From NCBI GenBank assembly GCA_025024175.1, contig QCXZ01000041.1, positions 2,723,786-2,787,785 on the forward strand: a stretch of DNA of 64,000 bases, written 5' to 3'. Below are positions 35,160 to 47,110 of the stretch, one piece after another; the stretch's first letter is position 1, and each line of letters starts with the position of its first letter. The position numbers and the translations under genes are program-made. The notes under the pieces were generated by a model. That model searched no databases. It saw only the letters and a list, made by a program, of their open reading frames with translations, and was not told where the DNA came from. Source of the DNA: Rhyzopertha dominica (lineage: Eukaryota; Arthropoda; Insecta; Coleoptera; Bostrichidae).

Positions 35160-36631
35160 CGTCAGACTATTTACACCCCCATCAAAAATTACAGAAGCGA
35201 CACCTTCCAGACACTATCGAAACTTCACGAAAGTTCCATCGGTGGAATTATCTTGAGAGCATCGATATTCTCTGCCATCTATCTGTCGTTAAGATCACTA
35301 TTTGAAGTGTTCTACTACCCCGCATCTGCACGACTGCAACTCCAGTCCACAGATGGCACTGATTTCGCAACACTGTGTACATTTCGCTTATCTTTCGCAG
35401 AAGTGAAAATATTCTGTAGCTGTCCTGTAGGTTTATAGAGAGGTGTGATGTTCATCCTTTGCTTTATCTCCCCCCTTTCCTGCCTAGGATGTTGGTTAGA
35501 ATATTTTACAGGTATCGGTTCGTGTCGGTAGGTCGTCTCGTCTCAGTCGTAAACTTTGTGCTTGGGTGTCTACGTGCTGTTTATGCGTTGAAGGCTCCAG
35601 ACTACGAAGCTGTCCTCAACGTATCTGTACCATGCCGATGGTTTCCTCTCCGCTGTTTTTTTTCCTTTTCGAACTTCTTCATGAGATGGTTGGCCACCGC
35701 TGGATTCCTAAGACTATTTGGTCCAGCTTCTGGTAGTAAACAGCCTTCCAGAATCCTACCAGAATCTTCGTAAACAAAGACGTGACATCAAACCTGAGTA
35801 ACCAGTCGTTTGCTCCAATTTGCAGAGTTTTCAGTTTCTCTGCGAAGCCATTTGAGTCTATGATGTAAGTGGGTGTGTTCTCTATACGCTGCTGCAGTAG
35901 CTTACGATTGGTCGTAACGAAACGTCTTCTTTCTGGACATCTGGAAGACCGTAGAGGCTAGGAAGGAGTGCTTCGAGGACTGCTGTTGCCAGTGTGCCTG
36001 AGTCTCGATCGAGTTTCTTGTAGACTTTTCAGTAGACTTCTGATCTTGTTACAGTAGTTTGTTGTGTGCATGACGACCGTTGCGTTTCCCTTGTCTGCTT
36101 GTGAGATCATGATGGTGTTATCGTGGTTGAGATCCTTTACCGCTAAGCGTTCTTTCGCNGATTTTGGTGGTTTGCTTTTCCGCAATATCCACAATGTTTC
36201 ATTGACCTCCTTTCTCCTTTCTTCTGGCGATCGCTTTTTTTCCATACTCATTTGAGTAATCTTATCAATCAGTGTAGCGCTGACCAGTAGTTGTATGGAT
36301 AATTTCACCTGGCCCACTAAATCTGCTTTCCTCTTGCGCAGAGTATCTAGTTGTCGAACCCATTTGAACATCTTTCCCCGTAGAGGCTTTTGATATAGTA
36401 ATTAAGGTTTTCATGGCCGGAGTTTGTGCTGGCAGATGATTCTGGGTTAGTTGGTTGTGTCATGGTGTTTTTCTCTTCGCTGACTTCAGAGTTCATCGTG
36501 GACGTAACTGTTTCCGAGCGAACACAAACTGACATGGTCTTCCGGGGTTTGTGGAGTCGCATTTTTCGAATCCGTCGCGTAAGAATGGGAGATTTGGAGA
36601 AACAAATAATGGAATCTCCGTTAATTACCAC
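35160..36631 (-). mobile_element. Penelope-like retroelement, degenerate ORF, copy 1
   Basis: Reading on the minus strand, an N-terminal part at 36631-36347 passes by frameshift into 36371-35958, which holds MFKWVRQLDTLRKRKADLV and ISQADKGNATVVMHTTNY, a hallmark of Penelope-like elements. Next come ALLPSLYGLPDVQKE and RPIV at about 35970-35890. WYRYVEDSFVVW at about 35600-35632 stands where the family has RYVDD, so the first catalytic aspartate of the pair is glutamate. Stops and frameshifts follow. The product was a reverse transcriptase with, in the family, a GIY-YIG endonuclease at the C terminus; none was recognised here. Confidence 0.75.
35172..35250. repeat. Dispersed 80-bp repeat, copy 1
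   Basis: About 80 bases containing ACACCTTCCAGACACTATCG are repeated at 40034-40113 in the same orientation at roughly 80 percent identity. The copy here lies at the 3' limit of the Penelope-like element; the other lies inside an unrecognised open frame. It may be a terminal piece of a shared retroelement. Confidence 0.6.
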
Positions 36632-37079
36632 TCTCGAACACTGAAATCGCGCCCCTAACTATAAACCCACATTGTTAATCTGGCTGGCGATTCTCCAACA
36701 ATGGACGTCGGCCGGCAACGCGAAACAGATGAACTGATTATTAAATCAAAGCAATCGGGCGGCGGGGGCCCGGACAGCAGTGTGAGCTGCAACACTTGAA
36801 TATATGAACATATTGATAGTAATCCAGTTGAGTTTATCTAATATTATGCACATCGCGCATTGTTTGCAGCATCATTGTTGCATTACCTGTGAACGGGACC
36901 CACCACATATTCTGCGAAACAATGCACCGTATTAACATCTCCATTCCCCGGTCACTGATAATCCATTAAAACTGAATGGTAATGCTATTTCACATACCCC
37001 GCTGACTTTATCGCTTTCTGGCATTAATTTATTATTTGTCCGCCGTTTTATTGGCGATCGATTCGATTGGGCGATAAAC
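36632..37079. promoter_or_regulatory. Low-repeat island, candidate conserved non-coding element
   Basis: GC-balanced, non-repetitive and without coding potential, with sharp compositional contrast to both flanks. It contains GGCGGCGGGGGCCCGG at about 36761 and homeodomain-type TAATCC at about 36959-36964. Position upstream of dac makes a distal enhancer plausible. Composition is the only evidence. Confidence 0.25.
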
Positions 37080-38289
37080 GAAAATTGGTAGTAATTAGCG
37101 AAATTAAAAATGCTATAGCTGGTTTGCGGGTTGCCTGCATAAAAATATGGATTTATTTTATAAAGGAAGGCATGAAGAATATACTGTTGGTATTATTTAA
37201 AACAAAAAATTTTGTTGCATTGTTCAGCAAAAATATGCTAATGCTACTTAGGAAAGATTTCAATCTTTTTATAGATAAAATGATCTTAAAGAAGGACGAT
37301 TCTTCTAGTGGAAATGAAATCATTTGGACTGTGTCCTCTTATGGAAACGCCTTCTAGGATAACAGAAACAACATCTACCTGCATCGATAATAAATATTGA
37401 CAATAATCAGATCATACAAAAGGAACGTTTACATATTTACATATTTACGGACTCTACACTAATAATCAAGGCAAGAGAGAAGAAGGAATTACAACAAATT
37501 GAATTGGTCAGGACATATACGCGAAACACACAAAAAACTCTCTTGGTCATTGTGCACAATAAGAAGAATAAAAATTTTTCCACGTTTCAATGTACAAAGC
37601 GAACATTATATTATTGTTATGGGAAAACCCCTCAGATATTGAAAAAAATTTCAGCTTGTAGAAGAAAGCGTTCAGAATTCTGTGTAACCTGAAATATAAT
37701 GAGAGCTATAAAGAGAAGTTTAAAGAAGAAAAGTTACTTACCATACCATCACTAGAAACAGAGAAGCACCAAGAATTCCTCCGCACAGGATTAAGCAGAC
37801 ACAAAAGGGCATAGATTATTTACCGTGCCGCACACCATAAAGAACTACTCAAAACTTAGGCAGTTCAGCTCTTCTAGTGATTGAATTTCCGCTCAACATT
37901 CTTGGTTTTGTTATTTATAAATATTTTGGAGGTAAATAAACCAAGTGGCGCTCACATTTCTAACGGAATAATTTGGTTAATTTCTTGATAACCCCGACCC
38001 GTCTCCACAGAGCTAGAGAGGCACTCTATTACCTCCAAATATTCGCGCGGAGTCTTTCACCTGGGATCAATTGCGAGAGCTTTTGTTTATTGTTGTTTCG
38101 TGAACGTCACGTTAAAAAGTTTGCAACAAAAATCAAAGAAGCTCTTTTGAAGGAAGCATTATATTCAGTGGAAGAGTTTTAAATAGTTCTGTAATTTATG
38201 TAGATGCATTTTACTTGTATTGCCATTCTGATTAGAGCCTATATGTTACATATGTCTTACATTTTACATAACTGTTGTTTTAAAGTTTA
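37080..38289. other. Intergenic DNA with possible retroelement debris
   Basis: No gene was recognised. Near 37497 a frame reads KLNWSGHIRETHKK, similar to the W-A-G-H-I motif close to the C terminus of some LINE proteins, but it is isolated. The open frames at 37067, 37504 and 37973 do not match a family. Confidence 0.3.
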
Positions 38290-39240
38290 TTCCTCTTAAT
38301 ACATCACCTATTTGTTCATTCCAGCAACGAGGAGCCTGCTTTAAACCATATAAAATTCTTTTCAGGAGACAAAATATGTTTTTCCTCAAAACCTTCTAGA
38401 TGTCACATGTAGATCTCTTCTTCAAGTTTGCCATATAAAAATGCATTGGTCACATCAAACTGGGAAAATGTCATTCTTTCACAATTAAGTGGTACTTCAG
38501 TATTAAGTCCTTTACTTAAAATCTGCTTAATATGTTTCTTGTCTGAATGACCCAATTTTTGATGATCTAATTGTAACAAATTAATATTTCTCATATAGTT
38601 TACCTCAGGTTTGTTGAAAAGACCATCATGTCTACTGCGATTTTCCACTAAAATCGCTTGTCCTTCTACTTGCAGGTAACATACTTCAGTGTATAATTTA
38701 AACTTGCTACTTGAATGCCGATCTTAGACCAACAATTCATTCTACCGTTATGGTCTGTTTTCCTAAACCTCGAAGTTCATCACCATTAGAAGTCGTCACT
38801 GTATGCTCATCATGAAATGATTCGTAGAATTTAAATAGATCTTTCCTATAGTTGCATCATTATCTACGTACTATTTTTCTTCATCAACTGTAGCAAGCAG
38901 AACTCGCTCGACTTTGCACCCTCTAATTATTGGTAATGTCAGACCTTCCTATGTCGTCAGGTCCTTCTCCTCTTCTGAAGCCTTTCAAATATTGTCCGTC
39001 CGGGTCAGAAATCCACAATTAATTTTTTGATACCAATAGGGTCGTCCCGCACATTAAAATTTGATAGTTTTAACCAATGCCTTTTATTGCTTACATCATG
39101 AATACTAGTGCCACGCATCTATTTTGCTTTCAGATTAGTTCAACTCGTAACAAACGGCGGTAGAAAAATTACGCTGTTTCAAACATTTTCTTAAATCCGC
39201 CAACAACTACGCAAAGGGTTTCTAATTTCCGTTATGCTCC
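38290..39240 (-). mobile_element. Ty1/copia retrotransposon remnant with internal deletion
   Basis: Minus-strand frames resemble copia polyprotein pieces. LLQLDHQKLGHSDKKHIKQI at about 38520-38582 matches the gag-pre-integrase zinc-binding region. SQFDVTNAFLYGKLEEEIYM at 38403-38462 matches the reverse-transcriptase start, and EGFEEKHILSPEKNF continues just beyond. The two are only a few codons apart, so the whole integrase core is deleted. Weak protease-region similarity (DELRGLGKQTITVE) lies near 38750-38790. No flanking LTRs were identified. Confidence 0.65.
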
Positions 39241-39248
39241 CTAGGTAA

Positions 39249-39545
39249 CTAGGTGCTCACTGTTGTCAGTTTTATAAATAGCCAGAGAAATACAAATAAT
39301 GCAATGGGAGTGGGAGAGAGGGGCGAAGGTATAAGTATAATAATAAGTAATATAGAAATAACCTGTAACTGTTCATCAGTAGTAGTATTCTTACAACACG
39401 GAACAAAACACTTCTTAACGTAAGTCATTCTGACATTAAAAAAACAACAGATTATCCAAATACTTCGACAACATCTTGCTCCACCACTAAATCTGACAAA
39501 TACGAAACTCGAAAGTTTGACCAAACTATGTAAACAAAAATGCAT
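39249..39545 (-). pseudogene. THAP-domain start of a second transposon-type protein
   Basis: The frame contains VKKCFVPCCKNTTTDE, the first zinc-binding segment (C-x-V-P-x-C-K-N-T) of a THAP domain. It is followed by CAG|GTTATT, which could be a splice donor. The remaining THAP segments are not found downstream, where copia sequence begins. On the 5' side GTAAAGTACCGCTGAC (minus strand near 39620) recalls the inverted-repeat end of the element at 13715-14705. Probably an old Kolobok-like copy interrupted by the copia insertion. Confidence 0.5.
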
Positions 39546-39757
39546 GGCTAAAGTTGTTAGGGTTATTCATTACACATGTGACACATGCAGCATGTGCGAA
39601 CGTGCGATGTTGTCAGCGGTACTTTACCGTTTTATTCCTATATTGAACTGTTCATTATAGAAATAACTGACTGAAGGATGATTTAAGTGATTTTCACAAA
39701 TACGCCTTAAGTTGACCCAGGTATGAATGTCACAATGCCAGTTTACGAGTACATTCC

Positions 39758-40342
39758 TCACGGTATATCGCGAAAATTTGCCCACATTGGCAACGCGACG
39801 CAGCTCAAAAAAAAGTAAACAAATATTACTTGCAATGCCGCAACACGCGAACCTTTTACGTCATCTCCGTGGCGGAATATCGAGGCATTTGAAACGGATA
39901 TTGAAAAATCCATACTTTCGCATTTTTTTTCTCGGCAAAGAAGAACCGGAAAAAATCGCAAAAAATGTCTTTGTGCTTCAATTTTCATGTACATTTTAAA
40001 TGAAAAATAAAAAGAAATTGTGGGACGACCCCATTGTTTACCCCATCGAAAATTCCAGAAGCTACACCTTCCAGACGTTATAGAATCTTCGGGAAGGTTC
40101 CATTGATAGAATTTGCCTTCAGCTTCAACAGTATCTTCATTCCAGGTATATTCGAGACCTGGTCGATCTGATGTTGGCATCAAAGTATCTGGCATAGGTC
40201 GCTCAGTTGGCTTTTTAGCTTTAGGAATGGACAGATTGAACATAAGTTGCAATTTTATAAACAGTAGGTTAATTTTTACGCATCCATTTAAAGGAGAACT
40301 ACAAAATGAAAGTTTACTTATAACTTGGGAATGCAAGTACAA
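39758..40342 (-). other. Unrecognised 194-codon open frame
   Basis: This is the longest unassigned open frame in the gene-poor part. Its middle (TSDRPGLEYTWNEDTVEAEG) reads like protein, but no family is recognised. The stretch encoded by 40034-40113 is the dispersed repeat also found at 35172-35250, which argues for a mobile-element origin rather than a host gene. No splice sites or regulatory signals could be tied to it. Confidence 0.25.
40034..40113. repeat. Dispersed 80-bp repeat, copy 2
   Basis: About 80 percent identical to 35172-35250 and in the same orientation; contains ACACCTTCCAGACGTTATAG. Confidence 0.6.
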
Positions 40343-41189
40343 TCTAGTGCATTTTTGGACAGATATTACAAAGGACCTTTGGATCTGTTATTATTAGAAT
40401 CAGCAACACTTACTCATCTGCCTCTTCCATATGCGATAGAAGTATTTAATTGTAGGTAAGGCAGTTGATTTAAAATAACAATTTTATTTACACCCCTCCT
40501 ATGGAAGCCCCACTCTCTAGTTTTAATCGGGGTGTAAGGCTTAGTGGGAGGACGCAATTCACTTTAAAATCACGATATCCATCATCTCGCGTCTACTTAC
40601 TGTCTTTAACGACATTTTAATATCGCATTCTTTAATGAGACCGTGCTCCCGAAATAAAATATTCATTCGCACAAAGCCAATTTGATCCCCGATTTTAAAC
40701 TTGGCCAATTATGCGTGCTCACACTGTACACCGGGTAACAATCGCAGTGCGCTATATAGATTTCCGTAACAACAACAACTGACAGTCGCTTGATGGATCG
40801 CCAGACAATATGGCGAGAGGCCGGTGTTCTTCTGAGCTTCTAGATAAGGGCGGGATTTGACCGCGTCAAAAGGAGTCTGTGTGCATGTGTTGTGGGGTTG
40901 AAATCGCGCTGTCAAATGATGATTTATGTTTTGACTAACATTTGGTTCATTCTGCTGGCGCTTTTTTATCGTTTCGAATCGGACGTGCAATTGACACCGG
41001 GTTTTTCTCACGACTAATTGCAGTGGTTATGAAGGGACACAGATGCATGTCTTTCTTGTTTTCAAAGTGCGATATAAATTGACATTTGTTGACGTGCAGA
41101 TTTGTTCTGCGCTCCAAAATCCAAAATCTTCTCAGAAATGATCTATTGCGTTCTGAATTTTTTTTCAATATTTTTGTCCTTAAAGTGAA
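40343..41189. other. Intergenic DNA; low-repeat island at 40480-41010
   Basis: The interval 40480-41010 is GC-balanced and non-repetitive, with no recognised protein. It is a candidate conserved non-coding block. The rest is featureless. Confidence 0.25.
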
Positions 41190-41860
41190 TTAGTTCGGCA
41201 AGAACTTTTAACTGTCAAGATGTTTTCCATATCTTTACAAGGTGCCAGTAATTAATTTTTACTATACTTACGCGATACATCAAAGTATTTGAACGCTCAA
41301 TTTTCTTCTTTCAACAGATAAGTTCTTTTGACAGGGTAGTGATGATTTTTTGATTGTGTTTGCCTTTCCATGTGTTCCATGCTTCAAGTTCATTAAACAT
41401 TGTTCTTGTCTTGACAACTCCGGGTCTGTCTGTTTCAACTCTAATCCAACTGCATTTGGAAATATTTAGTTTTGTTGTGTTGATGTATAAGTCGACTGTT
41501 TTTTTAAATCAAAGAAGTCATCGTGTTGTAGCATAGTAACTTCAAAGGGATTGCTTTGTCTTGCATTCTTTATAAGTTTAGCCAAATCCTGAGGAACTTC
41601 ACACTTCTCTATACCTATTTAGATCCTTCGATTCGAGCAAAGTCTCTGTCACACGGCAGAAACGCATGGCCGGAAACTAAAAATTTGTGGGTTATCTCAT
41701 CGTACCTTCCCGAAATCGTCAAATAAATCCACAAAAATATCGTCATTTTATTCTTGTTCTGCCCAATGCAGTTATTGTCAGACCAGATTGTAAGTTTTCG
41801 TGTTTTCGTACATTCCGGATTACTACCACAAAAACATGAGGCACTTGTTTTTATCACCAC
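41190..41860 (-). pseudogene. DUF7869-like transposon protein, C-terminal remnant
   Basis: The frame 41860-41615 reads LTIWSDNNCIGQNKNKMTIF and then HKFLVSGHAFLPCDRDFARI. This is the pattern of a widespread family of insect and cnidarian transposon-type proteins with a D-N-x-x-G-Q-N-K-N core, as I recall placed in DUF7869. Downstream pieces QDLAKLIKNARQSNPFEVT and MLQHDDFFDL, then GVVKTRTMFNELEAWN, follow in the family's order but in broken frames down to about 41190. Start, catalytic context and termini are missing. The family name is from memory. Confidence 0.5.
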
Positions 41861-42900
41861 TCTTTAATGTATTTCTAAACCAGTTTTTGCTGTCCCGTCA
41901 CCAGGTTTTTGCTATAATAACTCCGGTTGATAGTAAGTCACGTTTAGTGCAAGTATCTGTCCGTGAACGATGGAACGAAATTTGAGGAAAATGTTTTATA
42001 AAGATTCGATAATAAAACTTTTAGGTAATCTTCGAATTTGGATGTCTTTTCCTAAAGGTATAGCCTGCTGATATTTAAATCTTGGCTCAAATACTCCTTA
42101 CTACTTTTTCTTCTTCCATAATGGCTCTCATCTCTTAGAAAGGAATTAAAATGCTGAGTAATAAAGTGCACATTTACCGCTGTAAATTTACTTTTTTGTG
42201 CCTTACTGCCACGCTTTATGTATACAGTATTTCTCCTTTCTTTTTGGCTGACACGGGAAATCTATCCTGCATCTGGCTATTGCAAAAACAAGCATAAAGG
42301 TATATCTACAGATCTACACCACGTCACCTTTTCTGTATAACTGTATAATAAATTAAAATCACGATATTTTGGAGAATGTTAACGATTATATGATTAATTA
42401 AACACAGTAAAAATGACCAACAGAAATTAATTTTAAAGCGTATTTCTGACACTTCAAACAAATTTTTACCCTACGAAAATATTCTGCTTGCGCCTTCTTG
42501 CCAGGACAAATAATGTTGCAGACAACTCCTAAAGAACATTGACACATATATTATGTAGATATGATGATATTGGCCTCTCTGTTGTAGTGAATGAGTCCAC
42601 ATGCTTATGGGTTTTTGAGATCTCATTTTATGGTTGACAATTGCTCGAAATCAATTTTCTTTTTCAAAATTCAATTCATATAAAACCATTTTTGCACTAC
42701 ATAACAGAAAATAGTGTAGGTGTTGCTTATAATAATAGATGTGTTACTAGAACAAGTTGTTCATATTTCTGCGGTTGCAAAATTCAATCATGAATGATTG
42801 TATCAATTTATTAGGTTAAATATTATGAAACTGAATAGTATCGACTATTATGTGCTGTTAGTGACAATAATGCAATGTATCTATCATCACATTTTCCCAA
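41861..42900. other. Intergenic DNA
   Basis: AT-rich. No gene, terminal repeat or recognisable protein fragment was seen. Confidence 0.35.
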
Positions 42901-43520
42901 CTTTGAATCTGGGCAGATTGTCTCTTCATTTTGAGCGCCCAAAAAGTTACACCAATTAGAAAACGAGACGTTGTTAAGGTTATTCCCTAAAGGTAAAAGC
43001 TTTGTATCCTACAATTTTGGAAGGTCAGGATGTAGTATTGGCTCTGAAAATACTTAATGACGTTGTAATACAAGCACTGAATCAATTCAGCTAAAATATA
43101 CCCCACACTGAAAAACCATTGTTCCCGTTATACATAAATACAGTAGTTACTAAGATACTACTAACTTGGTGGAAAATTGTCAATGTCAAAAGCAAAGGTT
43201 AAGATTTGTACATAACTTATTAATTAAAATGTTTGGATGGCCAGTAAATTACTGTTTACGGAATACTAGAAATAATGTTATATTACTTTTTTTGAGCTGC
43301 AGTACGTTGCAATGTTGCAAAGGAAATTTCAAACTGATTGATTAAAAGATTCATTATAAAATATCGTCAGTGTACTGGTATTCAACATCATATTTTACTT
43401 CGACAACACTACAAGGATGAATTTGAAAATGATTAAGAATCCCGTCTTTTTTAATGTTAAAATATTTGGCACCTTTCTCAGATAATTTGGATATTGATAT
43501 TGCAGAGGTTTTTACAGATA
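42901..43520 (+). other. Possible decayed P-element/THAP9-like transposase fragment
   Basis: A plus-strand reading includes DVVLALKILNDVVIQALNQF and, in another frame, LLTWWKIVNVKSKG at about 43160-43200. The latter resembles the W-x-I-x-N-V-K segment of P-element-like transposases. The match is short, with stops around it, so the call is tentative. Confidence 0.2.
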
Positions 43521-44219
43521 GCTATGAAAAAGTGAAACTACAACATATTATAATAGTATTATTTTTTTAAAGAGGTAAAGGACTTGAGTTACACGTAGCA
43601 TCTATCAATACTAGTACTTTAATGAGTACTGATCCATCAGTTACGATATAATCAATTGTCCTTAATTTGCAGCCAAATTTAAGATTCAATTTTAGTTTCA
43701 GGCGATCAAGAGGACGGAATTCGGGGCGTGTCCTTCCCCAGTTGGAAGAGGATTTATCGAATCGGTCACACACATGTGGATGGGCGCTCTTTCAACACAT
43801 CCGAGAAAATAAATTCGCCTTTTATACTCGTAAGTGATTCTTATATCAACCTTTCGTGAGGGCGTATAAGAGTTTTATGGGGATTTCTGCGGAAAGAATA
43901 TATGATCTATAGATCTATAACATATAAAAAGCAGTGCTTTATCGCCGGGCCACTATCCGAACGTACGGTTCTGATATAATTTTATGTGACATCTTGTGTA
44001 TTAAAATCGGGCTTTGCGATGCGGAAAATGGCCCCTAAGTGCGACTATATTGTATTTTAAAGTTATTCAGATTCGATATGGTTACTTTACGTTTCCTTCG
44101 CGGCCGTTTGGACAGAAAATTTTAATTCTCTCGCCAATAACCGGTGATGCATAGGACGGTAGGGGACAGGGAAATGTGAAAGCTTACAACTACAGTACTA
44201 CTAATTTATTCATATAAGT
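43521..44219. other. Intergenic DNA; low-repeat patch at 43640-44170
   Basis: GC-balanced and non-repetitive at about 43640-44170, with no gene recognised. The open frame at 43567-43773 has no family resemblance. Confidence 0.25.
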
Positions 44220-44620
44220 ACAGGGTGTCCCACAAACCTCTCTATATATTTAATTTAGATAAAAAGGTTCCAGGGTTCAGTTATGCATACTCAGAAAAGT
44301 ATTTGCACGTAGAAGGCTACCTCATTTCCTAACAATATAAAGTAAGCGACCCCTAGAAATTCCTGTCTGCGCGAGAAAATTTTTCTAAAATGTATTAAGT
44401 CGTTTCCATCTAGATTTAAACATTCACTTGCTGTATAGAATTGAAACTCAAAAGAATAGTGGTATAAAGCAAACAACTGATTTTTTGATACTAGATTTTT
44501 TTTGTCCTTGAAGCAATAGGTTTCAACTCTGAAACACTATCAAATCTCTATTTGTAGAGGCACTTTAAAGGGTCACTAGTTCCTCTGGTCTAAATCATTC
44601 CAGATTATCCCAGGATTTTG
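44220..44620. mobile_element. Possible DNA-transposon fragment starting ACAGGGTGTCCCA
   Basis: ACAGGGTGTCCCACAAAC at about 44221 resembles an end motif that recurs on small insect DNA elements. A matching inverted end was not found, so the right limit is a guess. Confidence 0.2.
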
Positions 44621-44839
44621 TAAGTAACGTTTACACTATTTTTAAGAATCATGTGCATTATTGTGCTCTATTCGTCTATTCTATACGTCGTAGAATGCAT
44701 TTCTGTTATTAAAAAAACAAAAAATTTGATTTAATTATGCTCATGGAATCTGAAGGGGTATACAGATATATTAATGTATATATTTCTTATAGCACTTTTA
44801 TTATTGACCTTTTGACAAGTCAAATTGTCTTTCTTAACG

Positions 44840-47110
44840 CTACCCAGCCAATACAGTTACATATAGTTTATGTAACTATTACATAGCACCACTTACTTAA
44901 ACCATGTTTGATACGTAACATGTATGGTAGATGTATAGCACATGTACTGAAAAACGCCTGCTCAAACGTGTGCATCCGCAATATCTATGTTACATAAAAA
45001 AGCTACATAGCAGCCATGTAATTTTGATTTGTTGTAGCGATGTAGCTGCTCTGTTTATGGTACAGGTGTGATACCAATACGTTACAAATATTTTATATCA
45101 TTAATACGTAAGGTCACTATGTTTAATATGTTATATATTAGGAACATTTATAGTTCATGTACTTGAAAATACCGGCTCAAATAGGTGTGATCTGTAATAT
45201 ATCTGTTACGCAAAAAAGCTACAAAACAGACATCTATCTTTTATATATTACAGAGTACATACAGTTTCATTTACTTTATGTTATTTAATGTACTCCAGAT
45301 GTGTTGTACATGCATCTTTTTGATAACGGCCGGAAGTTCCATAAATGAAAAAGTCCTTTCACTGAAATAAAATTTATTCGAGATGATTACATATTACACA
45401 AATATATCTTCAGAAATATCCTTGCCCTTTTCTGTATCCTTTCATAGGCAGTCTCTACTAACACAAGACCACAAGTTAAACAGATGTGCAACACTGTAGC
45501 AATTCAGGAGAATATGCATAATGTCTTATGAGCATATGGGATATCTACACAAAAGTTACCTACTATATTTTTTCTTCCACGACACGCGTCTGACCGAAAA
45601 CATCTGTGAAAGGATTTGAACCAAATGTACTGTTTTAAATTGCAAACAACAGTATTAAAAAGTTCCTTTTCTTATCTGCAACTTCAGAAGTTAATGTTAC
45701 GTATAATAAAACAAAATGCAGAGTAATTTTTGTATGTCCTTAAGAAAAATTGCCCATGCACACTGTAACACCCTACAGTCTGCACAAGTAAGGAGAAATA
45801 ACAAACATGCAATGATTATGTTTGTGAAAAATTATATCAAAAAAATATGAAAACTTTTTTCTTTTTTCAAGACCAGACTTTTTTCGTATTAACCTTGATC
45901 CATCAAGACGTATCCATTCTAACATTAGTTACTCGCGATCGAGAATCTTTAGATCTATGCCTTAAAATTGTTAGTTATTTTTAATTTTTATATAGTATTA
46001 AAATCTTGCCTTTTAAGACTATTTCTATGCCCTATCCAGGAACAAGCATTTGCACAATGGTTAGTCACAATAGCTTTTTAATATCTACAGACGAAGCCTC
46101 TGACATTTTTGTCAATTATTTGTGACAGATATTGTTTCTAAAATCATTTTAGCCAGCATAGTCATACATATGAAATTTATGTCACTGTAATATAACAATG
46201 TTTACATACAACATGTAAGGTACATATAACGTAACAGCTGTAATACTATTATAATGTAACAGATACATTACACATAAGGTACACGCAGGGCACATACACT
46301 ATCAGATGTCGGCTCATACATATACAATGTTATACATAGCAGTTACAGAAATACCTAAATCTTCTTTCTCCACAATCTTGTATGATCCGAATTAGTATTG
46401 ATGCTCTTTTACCTTATTGTAGAATATTGAAAGGTGAAACTGTGCCTGAGTTCAGCTCTCAATGGTCCAATATAACTTTTTTTAAACTGTATAGTTATTT
46501 CACTGCTGTCATCAGAGTAATCCAATACATGCGGAAGGGAAGAGACTGTACCCAAAAAGAGCCCAAAATAATAATTAATTGTAGTTATCAAAATGAGAGA
46601 AATATTGGTCACACTTTTTAGATTTGACGGATGAGTTTATTATAAAATTCATCAATACTTTGTTAATTCAAAAGCTTATGCAGTTTGTATCTAAAATGGA
46701 TTTGTAGATTACACTCCTATGGCTCCGCGTGGTACAGTACTCTAGACTTGTAATTTTCATAACTAAAAATCACACCTCTATTTCTTTTTTCTTCTCTGTG
46801 CTTACACTTACTTGAATTCAAAGTTTCTGCAACTGGTAGGTTTTATTCTAATACAAAATAATACATGCATAGAAGTAATTTCAGCTCTAACCGCATTTAT
46901 TTTATTATCGTGAGTAGTTCACATTACTACTTTGTGATCATTTTCTCATTTAGATTTTGTTACCCGATTCGTGTATCTTCCTAGACATAACAAAGTAAAC
47001 ATATATGTTACATATTTTTAAAGCAAATTTCATATCTCTGGTACATAATGCTGTTATGTAGCTTGTTCCTTGATATTTATGTATCATACACGTATGTGTT
47101 GGCTGTGTAG
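44840..47110. mobile_element. Unclassified 2.27-kb element with terminal and subterminal repeats
   Basis: The left end CTACCCAGCCAATACA and the right end, read in reverse, CTACACAGCCAACACA match at 14 of 16 positions. Both subterminal zones are rich in TTACATA-type words. On the left, two related units of about 200 bp can be aligned (around 44860-45060 and 45060-45260), each with a TACTGAAAA/ACTTGAAAA segment, a GCTCAAA segment and a GTTACATAAAAAAGCTACA-like segment. Similar words recur at 46200-46350 and 46990-47110. Only short frames occur (for example 46382-46621), with no recognised transposase, so it is probably non-autonomous. No clear target duplication was seen. Confidence 0.6.
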
